DNA of 12,713 nt from Chryseobacterium sp. (lineage in GTDB: Bacteria; Bacteroidota; Bacteroidia; Flavobacteriales; Weeksellaceae): positions 1 to 12,713 of the forward strand of contig JASLCD010000057.1 in the NCBI GenBank assembly GCA_030146295.1, written 5' to 3'. Positions within the stretch are counted from its first letter, which is position 1, and each line of letters opens with the position of its first letter. The position numbers were made by a program, and so were the translations under genes. The notes below the pieces were generated by a model. That model did not search any database, had not been told where the DNA came from, and saw only the letters and a list, made by a program, of their open reading frames with translations. Positions 1-7,966 of this stretch are shown here, piece after piece.

Positions 1-309
1 CAAAGCGGTAGATATCTTCTCATAATATTTTTGTTTCAACAAATTTAATTTTTTTTTAAATATCTCACATACATATTTATATTTTTTACCCCAAAAAAAC
101 AAAATATAAACCTTTTAAAGCAAATTTTCGTTAATCAATCCCTATTCGTACAAACCATAAATAATGTGGTAGCATCGTGTTACAAATTGTTTTAACATAT
201 TTATCCCCTATTTAAAATAATTCACAAAACACCACAACGTTTCTCCTATAAAACAACAAAATCTTTCATTACTGAAAGATTTTGTTATCTATTTTTTATT
301 TTAAGAATA
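1..309. other. Gene-free AT-rich intergenic region
   Basis: No open reading frame with recognisable protein content is visible on either strand. The stretch is very AT-rich, with long A and T runs at about 41-60 and 83-110. A minus-strand match to the Bacteroidota -7 element (TAAATTTG) lies at 47-40 and could serve a gene beyond the left edge, but no good -33 partner is present and such matches are expected by chance in DNA this AT-rich. The only clear structure is the hairpin at 255-286, listed separately. Confidence 0.6.
245..286 (-). terminator. Rho-independent terminator of the 1192-aa secreted protein gene
   Basis: A perfect 13-bp inverted repeat (255-267 with 274-286) encloses a six-base loop. 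Read on the minus strand it lies 24 bases after the stop codon at 310 and is followed by GTTTTATAGG, a short U-rich tail. On the plus strand the stem is also followed by a T-rich run at about 291-300, so it could act in both directions, though no plus-strand gene is seen to its left. Confidence 0.8.
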
Positions 310-3300
310 CTAGTTTCTGTTCTTTAAGAGAATCCAGCCTGAGCGCTGTTCCATTTTCCTGCTGGCAGGATTTTCCCATTGTACCCTGTACCAATACGTC
401 GCGGTAGGAAGATTGATTCCTTTTAAAGATCCTGTCCATATAACATTCCCTTTACTTGCCTTGAATACCTCAGCTCCATATCTGTCAAAGATGGAAGCCG
501 CAAAATCTTTGTATCCGCTGATTCCTGTGAAATCGATAGTATCATTTACACCATCCATATTGGGTGTAATGGCGTTACTGATAACAAAGGTAAAATAGTC
601 CAGTGAGGTACCGCATTTAGCACCTTTTACTCTTACCATAAGAGAATACATTGTATTGTTCAGGACACCACTAAATATATTTGATGACTGCCATGTCAGC
701 CCTCCGTCTATTGAATACTCCAAAACTCCTCCTGTCGGGTTGCTTGCGGTAAGGGTAAGAATATGATTATCATATACAACATTGGTAAACTGTGGCAGAT
801 CAGGATTAATAAGCTGCGCAGAGAACGTTTTGGAACAAACTCCATTACTGATTATTACAGAATAAGCGCCAGCAACATTAGTTGTTATCGTCTGAGTGGT
901 TGCTCCTGTATTCCATAAGTAAGTATAATTTGGTCCAGGACCTGCATCAAGAGTCCCTTTATCTCCGGCGCAAACAAATACATCCGTTAATGTAGAAACG
1001 ATGGCCGGAACTACTTCAATAGTCACTTTAGCCGGATTCAAAGAACTACATCCGTTTCCTCCCAATGCAAATACTGAATACTCTGTTGTTATTGTAGGAG
1101 TAACAACCTGGGTATTTCCATTTCCGGTAAGTCCTATCCAGTTATAAGTAAATCCTCCGGTAGCCGTGAGTGTTACAGATTCTCCTTCACAAATTTTCAA
1201 TTTGGATGCTGTAAGCCCTGCTATTGGTGGACCTACCTGAACCGTGACTGTTGCCGGCGTTGCGGAAATACATCCGTTAGCCCCAACAGCAAAAACCGTA
1301 TATACCGTAGTGGTAGTAGGTGAAACCACCTGAGTGCTTCCGTTTCCGGTAAGACCATTCCCCCAGTTATAGGTTACCCCTCCTGAAGCAGTCAATGTTA
1401 CAGATTCTCCCACACAAATACGAGGTTGTGATGAAACAACAGCAGCAACAGGTTTTACCTTATCTTCCTGTACCGTTACTGTTGAAGTAAAGGTACAGCT
1501 CAAATTTCCTGGCTGAGATATATTAGTAACCGTTAAAGTATATGTACCAGCTGCACTTACGACAGGGGTAAGTGTATTACCTCCTGATACGATAGTTCCT
1601 CCGGTTGTACTCCATGTAATGGTAGATCCTGCAGGTACGACCGATGCTGAAGCATTGATAGTAATCTGAGGGGTTGTACAGGTAATTGTTTGCGGTGCTG
1701 CAATGGTAAGGGTTGTTTCAGCTGTTCTCAGCAATTGCAGAGACACTACATAGCTACAGCCTCCGTTGCTTACCAATACATAAATTGTCTGGTTTCCTGG
1801 CGGTGTATATGCTGTAGGAGTTACAATAAAGTTTCCGTTGGCAGCGATAGCATCTGCCTGGTTGATATAATAAGTAAAAGTAACTCCTGCAGTTGTTGTG
1901 ATCTGAGGTTGTGCTTCCGTAAGGTTGTAAGACAATCCTGGTTGATAACATTTATGCAGTGTTGCATTCTGTGCTGTAAAAGGTTCTGAAACTTCAATCG
2001 TTATGGTGGCTGGGTTTTGAGATACACAACCATTAGCACCTACCGCTGTTACAGTATAAGTAGTTGTTACGGTAGGTGAAACAACCTGTGTACTTCCGTT
2101 TCCGGTAAGGCCATTACCCCAGTTATAGGTAACACCTCCTGAAGCGGTAAGTGTTGCGGACGTTCCTTTACAGATTTTTATTTTGTTTGCAGTAAGCCCG
2201 GTAACCGGAGGAGCACTGTTTCCTGTCACGGTCACATTACCCACAGCTGTACAGCTAAGATTTCCTGGCTGATAAACTTTTGTTATGGTTAAAGTATATG
2301 TTCCGGCAGCATTGATAACAGGATTTAAGGTTGTACCTCCTGAAACAATATTTCCTCCTGTAGTTGTCCAGTTGAATGTAGCGCCTGCCGGATAAACGGA
2401 GGCTGATGCATCCAGTGTAGTCTGCGAATTGGCACATGTTAATACTATCGGAGGAGCAATAGTAGGGACCATTTGTGGTGCTTTTACCAATTGGAGTTGC
2501 GCTACCTTGGCACAAAAGCCGTTTGCAACTCTTACATATACCGTTCCTCCTGCACTCTGATAGGTTGTTGGTGTGGCAATTGTATTTGCATTTCCTGCAT
2601 TGGCATCTGCCAATGTAGTATAATATGAAAACACAGCTCCCGGAGTGGTACTTATTGAAGCCTGTGCTGATGTTAAATTAAACGTAGCATTTCCGGCAGT
2701 ATAACAGGCCATTAACGTAGCATTCTGCACGGTAGGAGATGTTCCGCCTACTACTGTAATAGTAGCCTCACCCGGGCAGGTATTTCCCTGAATATAAACG
2801 TTAACAGTATATACTCCCGGTTGGGTTGCCGTATAACTGGCATTGGTAGCTCCGGCAATTGGATTGGTTCCAGAATACCATTGATAGGTTATATTAGGAC
2901 CCTGAACGGAAGCTGTAAATGTCTGTGGTGTATTATCACACATGTTGACAGATGAAGGGAGCTGTACTCCAGCCGGGTCCAGAATTTTCACCCCGATATC
3001 GAAAGATCCTGCTTCCAGAAACACGGCAGAATCAAAGTTGGGATCCTGATAGTCGGCAAGAACGATTTTAAAATGATACGTTTCTCCTGGTATTACTGTT
3101 GCTGTTGCAGTGAGAGGAATGGTACGGCCGTTAAAATTGGTTTCGATCTGAGCGGTATTTGTGCCTCCGTAATACGCTTCATTTTTTGGTCCGCAATTTT
3201 GGTACTGCGGGTGGATATTGGTAACACTCACAGGTCCTGCTCCTCCCGGAAGTACGGCAAGATTGATATAATTAGGATCAGTTGCTTTTTTTAACAGCAG

Positions 3301-3888
3301 GGCAAAACCATCGGTAATGGTACATGGAAAGTTTTGCTGATATTCTTTTGAAGCGAATAAATATCTGAAAGTAATTTCAGTAGAAGACGCAACAAAGTCA
3401 AACTCTATGGAGGTAGCATTGGTAAGGTTGTTGTTGGAAATTCCTAATGCATTTGCCAAATCTATATCTCCTCCGGTTCCCAGATCATCACTTAGAGCTG
3501 ACTGAAAAACATTTCCGGCTTTGCTGGCATATCCGGTTGAAAGTATAATCCCTTTACTGAATGGAAAATTGGTATTTGATTTATTAAAATATCCCCAGCT
3601 TCGGTTCTGATTGGAAGCAGGTAAGTTTGGAGATACAGTTACATTGCTTACATTTGAATTAGAACATACACCTCCAGATATAAGAACATCTTTTACCAAC
3701 TGGCTGATAGGATAGCCTGATTCCGGGTAACTTGGTGCATTCACATCTATAAAAGCACCCGCTCTTAAAGAGGCAGCTTTAGGCTTTGCTGCAATTTCTA
3801 CCCTTCCTTTATTTTGAGCCAAAATAAAGTTTCCTATGAAAACTAAAAATAACGCTAAAAATAAATTTCCACTCCTCCTATTTAACAT
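310..3888 (-). CDS. Choice-of-anchor L, T9SS type B secreted multi-Ig protein (1192 aa)
   Basis: This is a large exported protein, probably a surface or released adhesin-like factor; its ligand is unknown. Residues 1-24 form a signal peptide (hydrophobic LFLALFLVFIGNFILA, then Q). Residues about 55-300 resemble the choice-of-anchor L domain. An Ig-like module follows (305-380). Next come modules I call B1 (387-468), C1 (470-556), A1 (560-633), B2 (639-721), C2 (725-808), A2 (811-886), A3 (887-960), D (961-1028) and E (1030-1103). Residues 1104-1192 are a T9SS type B (gliding-motility-associated) sorting domain, with ITPNMDGVND, IFDRYGAEVF, LPTATYWYRV and GWILLKN. The nine modules from Ig to D each hold exactly one cysteine pair. 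The ATG gives a proper signal peptide and lies just below a promoter match. No Shine-Dalgarno site is seen. The T9SS machinery itself is not in the window. Confidence 0.93.
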   Translation of the reverse strand: MLNRRSGNLFLALFLVFIGNFILAQNKGRVEIAAKPKAASLRAGAFIDVNAPSYPESGYPISQLVKDVLISGGVCSNSNVSNVTVSPNLPASNQNRSWGYFNKSNTNFPFSKGIILSTGYASKAGNVFQSALSDDLGTGGDIDLANALGISNNNLTNATSIEFDFVASSTEITFRYLFASKEYQQNFPCTITDGFALLLKKATDPNYINLAVLPGGAGPVSVTNIHPQYQNCGPKNEAYYGGTNTAQIETNFNGRTIPLTATATVIPGETYHFKIVLADYQDPNFDSAVFLEAGSFDIGVKILDPAGVQLPSSVNMCDNTPQTFTASVQGPNITYQWYSGTNPIAGATNASYTATQPGVYTVNVYIQGNTCPGEATITVVGGTSPTVQNATLMACYTAGNATFNLTSAQASISTTPGAVFSYYTTLADANAGNANTIATPTTYQSAGGTVYVRVANGFCAKVAQLQLVKAPQMVPTIAPPIVLTCANSQTTLDASASVYPAGATFNWTTTGGNIVSGGTTLNPVINAAGTYTLTITKVYQPGNLSCTAVGNVTVTGNSAPPVTGLTANKIKICKGTSATLTASGGVTYNWGNGLTGNGSTQVVSPTVTTTYTVTAVGANGCVSQNPATITIEVSEPFTAQNATLHKCYQPGLSYNLTEAQPQITTTAGVTFTYYINQADAIAANGNFIVTPTAYTPPGNQTIYVLVSNGGCSYVVSLQLLRTAETTLTIAAPQTITCTTPQITINASASVVPAGSTITWSTTGGTIVSGGNTLTPVVSAAGTYTLTVTNISQPGNLSCTFTSTVTVQEDKVKPVAAVVSSQPRICVGESVTLTASGGVTYNWGNGLTGNGSTQVVSPTTTTVYTVFAVGANGCISATPATVTVQVGPPIAGLTASKLKICEGESVTLTATGGFTYNWIGLTGNGNTQVVTPTITTEYSVFALGGNGCSSLNPAKVTIEVVPAIVSTLTDVFVCAGDKGTLDAGPGPNYTYLWNTGATTQTITTNVAGAYSVIISNGVCSKTFSAQLINPDLPQFTNVVYDNHILTLTASNPTGGVLEYSIDGGLTWQSSNIFSGVLNNTMYSLMVRVKGAKCGTSLDYFTFVISNAITPNMDGVNDTIDFTGISGYKDFAASIFDRYGAEVFKASKGNVIWTGSLKGINLPTATYWYRVQWENPASRKMEQRSGWILLKNRN
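1009..1230 (-). repeat. Third copy of Ig-like A module
   Basis: Residues 887-960 repeat the A module a third time, directly after A2, with a 75-residue offset between the first cysteines (825 and 900). It keeps the pattern KICEGESVTLTATGG, TYNW, LTGNGNTQVV and NGC but has lost two residues in the loop after TYNW. It is closest in placement to the single A module of the neighbouring 785-aa protein, because in both proteins it is followed by the D module beginning VPAIVS. Confidence 0.85.
1231..2730 (-). repeat. Two-copy 756-bp in-frame tandem repeat (modules B-C-A)
   Basis: Residues 387-638 and 639-886 of the 1192-aa protein are two diverged copies of one B-C-A unit. The spacing is exactly 252 residues for the QNATL motif (388/640), for the first C-module cysteine (485/737) and for the A-module cysteine (573/825). 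The same spacing shows in DNA: GCATTCTG begins at 2720 and again at 1964. The A modules are the most alike: GGVTYNWGNGLTGNGSTQVV occurs in both. The B and C modules are more diverged, which suggests either an old duplication with later homogenisation of A or stronger constraint on A. Confidence 0.9.
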
Positions 3889-3904
3889 TTTATATTATTT
3901 TAAA

Positions 3905-3936
3905 CAAAAATACTATTTTTTTTGATTGAAATTCAA
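3905..3936 (-). promoter_or_regulatory. Candidate Bacteroidota sigma-A promoter for the 1192-aa gene
   Basis: On the minus strand TATTTTTG (3912-3905) fits the -7 consensus TAnnTTTG exactly, and TTG at 3936-3934 lies 21 bases upstream as a partial -33 element. Transcription would begin near 3900, leaving a leader of roughly 12 bases before the ATG at 3888. The surrounding DNA is AT-rich, so chance matches are possible. Confidence 0.5.
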
Positions 3937-4008
3937 GTTAACGTAATTTACATTATTACTAACGCAAATTTATTTATATTAGAATATCAACTCTATTTAT
4001 TTTAATAT

Positions 4009-4041
4009 AATAAAAAAAGACTGACAAAATCGCCAGTCTTT
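4009..4041 (-). terminator. Rho-independent terminator of the 785-aa secreted protein gene
   Basis: An 8-bp inverted repeat (AAAGACTG at 4016-4023 with CAGTCTTT at 4034-4041) has a ten-base loop. On the minus strand it sits 15 bases after the stop codon at 4057 and is followed by a run of T, as a classic intrinsic terminator. It separates this gene from its downstream paralogue, so the two are probably separate transcription units. Confidence 0.82.
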
Positions 4042-4056
4042 CAATTAAAGATTAAA

Positions 4057-6414
4057 TTATTCTATATTTTTAAGTAATATCCATCCTGTTTTCACTGTAA
4101 GCTCCTTACTCGCAGGATCCTCGAAGGTTATCTGATACCAGTATGTGGAAGTAGGAAGTTTTTTACCCTGGAAATATCCATCCCAATATGGCCTCACCTT
4201 TTCAGCTTTGAAGACTTCTCTTCCATATCGGTCAAAAACCTGTCCGCTGAAATTTTTATAGTTAATAACTCCACTAAAGTCAATAATATCATTAAGGTTA
4301 TCCCCATTTGGAGTAATTACATTTTTCATAACGAATGTAAAGAATTCAAGGAAACCTACACAACTTGTAAATTTAACTCTTACCCTGATAGCAATTACTT
4401 TATTTTTAGGTACATTGTTAAATACATTTGAAGACTGCCATGTAACCCCGTTATCTATTGAATATTCCAGTATACCGTTACTTGGATTGCTCGCTGTAAG
4501 AATCATTGTTCCTTTATCGTTATAATCCACTTTTATTATTTCAGGAATTACCGCTTTAATAACCTGTGTTTTAAACTCTTTTGAACATACTCCATTACTG
4601 ATCGTTACCGAATATTCTCCCGGAGTTGCTACAGTAATACTCTGACTTGTTTCACCACTACTCCACTGATAAGTATATCCAGGTCCTGAACCAGCATCCA
4701 GAATAATTTTATCTCCCTGGCAGATATGCCCTCCTTTCAATCCGGAAACGATTGCCGGTACTACTTCAATTGTAATACGTGCAGGCTGCAAAGATTTACA
4801 TCCCTGAGCTCCGATAGCATATACGGTGTATGTAGTGGTTTGAGTTGGGCTTACCGTTCTTATTCCACCGGTACTTGACGTATCGCTCCATTGATAGGTT
4901 ACTCCACCTGAAGCTGTCAACAATACAGATTCTCCGGCACATATTTTTAATCTCGGAGCTGTAAGTAGTGCTGTAGGTGTTTCTTCTTTTCTCAAAGTTA
5001 AAGTTGCTATTTTACTACAAAATGCTCCATTGGAAACCAGCACATATAATATTTGTCCATCTGTTCCATTGTAGGCGGTCAGATTGGTAATATTACTGTT
5101 ATTTTGTGCCTGTGCATCAGCCTGATTAGCATAAAAACGGAATACGGCTCCCGGAGTTGTACTGATCAGCGGTTTTGCAGTTTCCAAGTTAAAGGTACTC
5201 AGCGTAGGCGTTGTACAAAGCTTAAGTTCGGCATTCTGTACAGTAGGGCTCGTCCCTCCGACAATTGTAATGGTTGCCTCACTCGGACACTGATTGCCCG
5301 GAACCATTACTTTTACGGTATACACACCCGGTTGAGTAGCAATATAAACTGCGCTGGTTGCTCCCGGAATGGCAACTCCGTCTTTATACCACTGATAAGT
5401 CATTCCCGGAATGGCTGCTACCTGTGCTTTCAATTGCTTTGGTGTATTATCACACATATTGATGCTGCCTGGTAAAACGGCTCCGGCTTCATCTACAATT
5501 TTAATTCCGACATCAAAAGATCCTCCTTCCAGGAAAACAGCCGAGTCATGGGAAGGATCCTTCGCATCTGCCAATACCATTTTAAAGTGGTAGGTCTGCC
5601 CGGGAATTACATCCGCCACAGCTGTTAAAGGAGTTGTTCTTCCAAAGTAATTAATAACCAGATGCGGATTTGCCAAGGCTCCAAAATAATTTGCATTGAT
5701 AGGACCACAACTGAATCCGTTTCCTGCAGGAACAATATTGGTGGCACTTACAGGCCCGGCACCTCCAGGAAGTACAGCCAGATTAGTATAGGTAGGGTCT
5801 CCAACTTTCTTTAATAATAATGCAAAGGCATCAGAATACCCCGTACATGGATAGTTGGAGGTATACTCATCAGAAACGAATATATAATTAAATTTTACCT
5901 GATTGGAATTCGGAACAAAATCAAATTCAAGTGCTACGGCATCGGTTAAACTAACGTTAGCCCCTGTAGCGGCCACAAGATCAGCATCACTTCCGGTACC
6001 AACAGATTGCCCTACAGCTGCTACATAGCTATTACCAGCTTCAGAAGCATATCCTGTAGTGAGGACAATACCATCGGTAAAAGGAAAACTGGTTGTTCCT
6101 TTATGAAAATATCCCCAAAATCGGTTGTTGTTTGTCACATCATGATTAGGAGATACTGTAACATTCGTCACATTGGCTGTTGTACAATTGGTACCACCAT
6201 TGATCAAAATATTCTTCACCAACTGCTCCGGTGTATAATTTGAAGGTAAATAAGGGGGTACATTCACATCGATGAATGCTCCAGCTCTAAGACTGGCAGC
6301 AGAAGGCTTTATTCTTTCTGGTTTTCTGACAGGTCCTGTTTGAGAAAATGCAGAAACAGAAGCCAATAAAAAGGAAAAAAGGAAAAAATAGTTTTTTAAT
6401 CTATAAATTAACAT
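4057..6414 (-). CDS. Choice-of-anchor L, T9SS type B secreted multi-Ig protein (785 aa)
   Basis: This is a shorter paralogue of the downstream 1192-aa protein, exported across the inner membrane by its signal peptide (residues 1-24, FFLFSFLLASVSAFS before Q) and across the outer membrane by the type IX system. It contains the choice-of-anchor L domain (about 55-305), an Ig-like module (310-385), one B module (391-475), one A module (480-552), D (553-616) and E (622-697). It ends with the type B sorting domain (698-785; ITPNGDNLND, VFDRYGREVF, LPTSTYWYQI, GWILLKN). Cysteines pair one per module: 321/376, 400/466, 492/539 and 565/610. The two proteins share near-identical stretches such as ASLRAGAFIDVN, LAVLPGGAGPVS, MCDNTP and GGTSPTVQNA, so they arose by gene duplication. 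The receptor or substrate cannot be told from the sequence. Confidence 0.93.
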   Translation of the reverse strand: MLIYRLKNYFFLFSFLLASVSAFSQTGPVRKPERIKPSAASLRAGAFIDVNVPPYLPSNYTPEQLVKNILINGGTNCTTANVTNVTVSPNHDVTNNNRFWGYFHKGTTSFPFTDGIVLTTGYASEAGNSYVAAVGQSVGTGSDADLVAATGANVSLTDAVALEFDFVPNSNQVKFNYIFVSDEYTSNYPCTGYSDAFALLLKKVGDPTYTNLAVLPGGAGPVSATNIVPAGNGFSCGPINANYFGALANPHLVINYFGRTTPLTAVADVIPGQTYHFKMVLADAKDPSHDSAVFLEGGSFDVGIKIVDEAGAVLPGSINMCDNTPKQLKAQVAAIPGMTYQWYKDGVAIPGATSAVYIATQPGVYTVKVMVPGNQCPSEATITIVGGTSPTVQNAELKLCTTPTLSTFNLETAKPLISTTPGAVFRFYANQADAQAQNNSNITNLTAYNGTDGQILYVLVSNGAFCSKIATLTLRKEETPTALLTAPRLKICAGESVLLTASGGVTYQWSDTSSTGGIRTVSPTQTTTYTVYAIGAQGCKSLQPARITIEVVPAIVSGLKGGHICQGDKIILDAGSGPGYTYQWSSGETSQSITVATPGEYSVTISNGVCSKEFKTQVIKAVIPEIIKVDYNDKGTMILTASNPSNGILEYSIDNGVTWQSSNVFNNVPKNKVIAIRVRVKFTSCVGFLEFFTFVMKNVITPNGDNLNDIIDFSGVINYKNFSGQVFDRYGREVFKAEKVRPYWDGYFQGKKLPTSTYWYQITFEDPASKELTVKTGWILLKNIE

Positions 6415-6430
6415 TTTGTTTTCATTTGTT

Positions 6431-6438
6431 CAAATGTA
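6431..6438 (-). promoter_or_regulatory. Candidate -7 element for the 785-aa gene
   Basis: TACATTTG on the minus strand matches TAnnTTTG exactly and lies 16 bases above the ATG at 6414, giving a very short leader, much like its paralogue. A -33 element is not convincing: only TCTGT is found at the right distance. Confidence 0.4.
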
Positions 6439-6562
6439 GCAAAAATAATAATAACAGATCAGTCCATAATATCACTATTTTTCAAATACACACCTAGATT
6501 CATAATATTTTTTTCTTATCATTACATTTTCCGCAAATTACCCATAACAAAAATCCACCTAT

Positions 6563-6590
6563 AAAAAAACGGATCAATTGTATTGATCCG
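6563..6590 (-). terminator. Rho-independent terminator of the rnz operon
   Basis: CGGATCAA (6570-6577) and TTGATCCG (6583-6590) form a perfect 8-bp stem with a five-base loop. On the minus strand the stem is followed at once by seven T residues. It stands about 30 bases after the stop codon at 6623 and is the strongest terminator in the window. Confidence 0.9.
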
Positions 6591-6622
6591 CATATATATT
6601 CATTCCTATAATTCGGCTGCAG

Positions 6623-7177
6623 TTATTCTTCTTTTTTCAGTTGTTCGATTTCATTTTGCAGCTGAGAGATAATATCTTTTAAAGCTTTTATTTCATTTTT
6701 ATTAGAGTTTACATTACTCCTCAACATTACGTTTTTTGCTCTTTCGTTGTGATCATCTTCCTCTTCTTCTTCATTGATCTCTTCAATATCTTCCTGAATA
6801 TCTTCTATATCCTCATTGATCTCTTCAATGTCTTCGCTGATCTCTTCAATATCCTCACTGATTTCTTCGATGTCTTCCTGAATGTCTTCAATATCTTCAC
6901 TGATCTCTTCAATATCCTCCTGGATATCTTCAATTTTCTCATGACTTTTATTGACCGACATCTGGATAAAAATAGCCAGATAAATAGCTTCCAGAGAAAG
7001 TACCGTAGTAAGAATCAGAAGCATCTTATCAAAATCTATGATATGCAGCATCGGAAGCAAAAACGAAGTAAGAAACAACAGCGTATGTACGATGAGGGAC
7101 TGAATAGACCCTATCCACGATGTAATACTATCCGCTATTTTTTCAAGAACTTCTGTTTTTTCGTTATATTTTTTCAT
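6623..7177 (-). CDS. Small DUF1003-like membrane protein with long acidic coiled coil
   Basis: This 184-residue protein has two likely membrane segments (about 27-45 and 52-72). The second holds the pattern FDKMLLILTTVLSLEAIYLA and then IFIQMSVNKSHE, which resembles the DUF1003 family; that assignment is from motif memory and the function of the family is not established. Residues 82-137 are eight consecutive heptads of the form IE(D/E)I(Q/S/N)E(D/E), with isoleucine at both core positions, followed by an acidic EEEEEDD stretch. Residues about 152-184 form a second coiled coil (IKALKDIISQLQNEIEQLKKEE). The coil should reach into the cytoplasm and drive oligomerisation or partner binding. An AAAGG lies directly before the ATG. 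The gene starts 11 bases after the TIGR02757 gene ends, so it is probably last in that operon. Confidence 0.82.
   Translation of the reverse strand: MKKYNEKTEVLEKIADSITSWIGSIQSLIVHTLLFLTSFLLPMLHIIDFDKMLLILTTVLSLEAIYLAIFIQMSVNKSHEKIEDIQEDIEEISEDIEDIQEDIEEISEDIEEISEDIEEINEDIEDIQEDIEEINEEEEEDDHNERAKNVMLRSNVNSNKNEIKALKDIISQLQNEIEQLKKEE
6767..6934 (-). repeat. 21-bp minisatellite encoding eight heptads
   Basis: Eight in-frame 21-bp units (168 bp) encode residues 82-137 of the small membrane protein. Units differ mainly at the fifth codon (CAG for Gln, AGC/AGT for Ser, AAT for Asn) and at the third (GAT or GAA). Copies alternate between IEDIQED and IEEISED types, as expected from duplication of larger blocks. 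Loss or gain of whole units would keep both the reading frame and the heptad phase. Confidence 0.92.
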
Positions 7178-7188
7178 CCTTTATATTT

Positions 7189-7965
7189 TTACAACAGTTC
7201 TTTGGTAACCCCTAATCCAAATAAAGCAAAATCATATTTTGCAGGATCTGTTTCATCAAACTTCCTAATCGCAGCATCCAGTTCTTCCACTGTTTTCCAG
7301 TCGTTCTGTGTTCTGGAAACCAATCCCAATTTCCTGGAGATATTTCCGGTATGCACATCCAGAGGAATAGAAAGATTTTTTTGATCTATATTTTCCCAAA
7401 TTCCAAAATCTACTCCCCGTTTATCTTTACGCACCATCCACCTCAAAAACATAATAATCCTTTTAGCAGAAGAATTTTTATAGGGTGAACTGATGTGCTT
7501 ATGGCTTCTGTGTTTTTCTGTTTCCAGAAACCCGTTTCTGAATCGTTCTATCGCGTGGAGAAAATTGTTCTCCGATTCTTTTACTTTAAACAGACTTTCC
7601 AGACTTTCATTTTCTTTATAAACCCTGTTGAACTGCCTGATGAAATAGGAAAAATCCTGTCCATTGAAAGTTCTGTGAATGCTTTTATCCTGAATATCTT
7701 CCAGATCCTTTTCTGAATAATTCATGACAAAATCATAGGGAGAGTTTCCCATAATATCAAGCATTTTATCTGCAGAATTGATAATTGATTTTCTGTTTCC
7801 CCACGAAATTGTGGCTGCCAGAAACCCTGCTATTTCAATGTCCTGTTTTAAAGAAAAACGATGAGGAATCTGTATGGGATCATTTTCAATAAAATCGGGA
7901 GCATTGTACTGATCTGCCTTTTCGTTGAGAAAATCTCTCAGTTCTTCAAATTTCAGCATATTCAT
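7189..7965 (-). CDS. TIGR02757 (DUF2400) family protein
   Basis: This 258-residue protein matches, by recognition of its conserved blocks, the TIGR02757 family common in Bacteroidota; no biochemical role is established. Conserved stretches are HRF (35-37), ATISWGNR (51-58), FLRWMVRKDKRGVDFGIW (173-190), IPLDVHTGNISRKLGL (200-215) and DPAKYDFALFGLGV (240-253). The last two resemble the helix-hairpin-helix end of DNA glycosylases in arrangement, which is an inference only. No signal peptide or membrane segment is present, so it is cytoplasmic. One base separates its ATG from the stop codon of rnz, which suggests coupled translation. A second ATG two codons in (7959) is also possible as the start. 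Confidence 0.92.
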   Translation of the reverse strand: MNMLKFEELRDFLNEKADQYNAPDFIENDPIQIPHRFSLKQDIEIAGFLAATISWGNRKSIINSADKMLDIMGNSPYDFVMNYSEKDLEDIQDKSIHRTFNGQDFSYFIRQFNRVYKENESLESLFKVKESENNFLHAIERFRNGFLETEKHRSHKHISSPYKNSSAKRIIMFLRWMVRKDKRGVDFGIWENIDQKNLSIPLDVHTGNISRKLGLVSRTQNDWKTVEELDAAIRKFDETDPAKYDFALFGLGVTKELL

Positions 7966-7966
7966 T

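Noticed and set aside
26..33. Plus-strand TATTTTTG as a promoter
   Set aside because: It fits the -7 pattern but has no -33 partner and no plus-strand gene follows for over 10 kb; expected by chance in this AT-rich stretch.
1009..2730. Regular repeats as a CRISPR array or mobile element
   Set aside because: The repeats are in-frame protein modules within one gene, far longer than CRISPR units, with no terminal inverted repeats or transposase.
6749..7384. Plus-strand open frame of 211 codons, rich in Phe, Ile and Leu
   Set aside because: It is the antisense of the heptad repeat of the membrane protein gene and of the end of the TIGR02757 gene. Its apparent repeated hydrophobic protein is an artefact of the 21-bp units, and it lacks any family motif.
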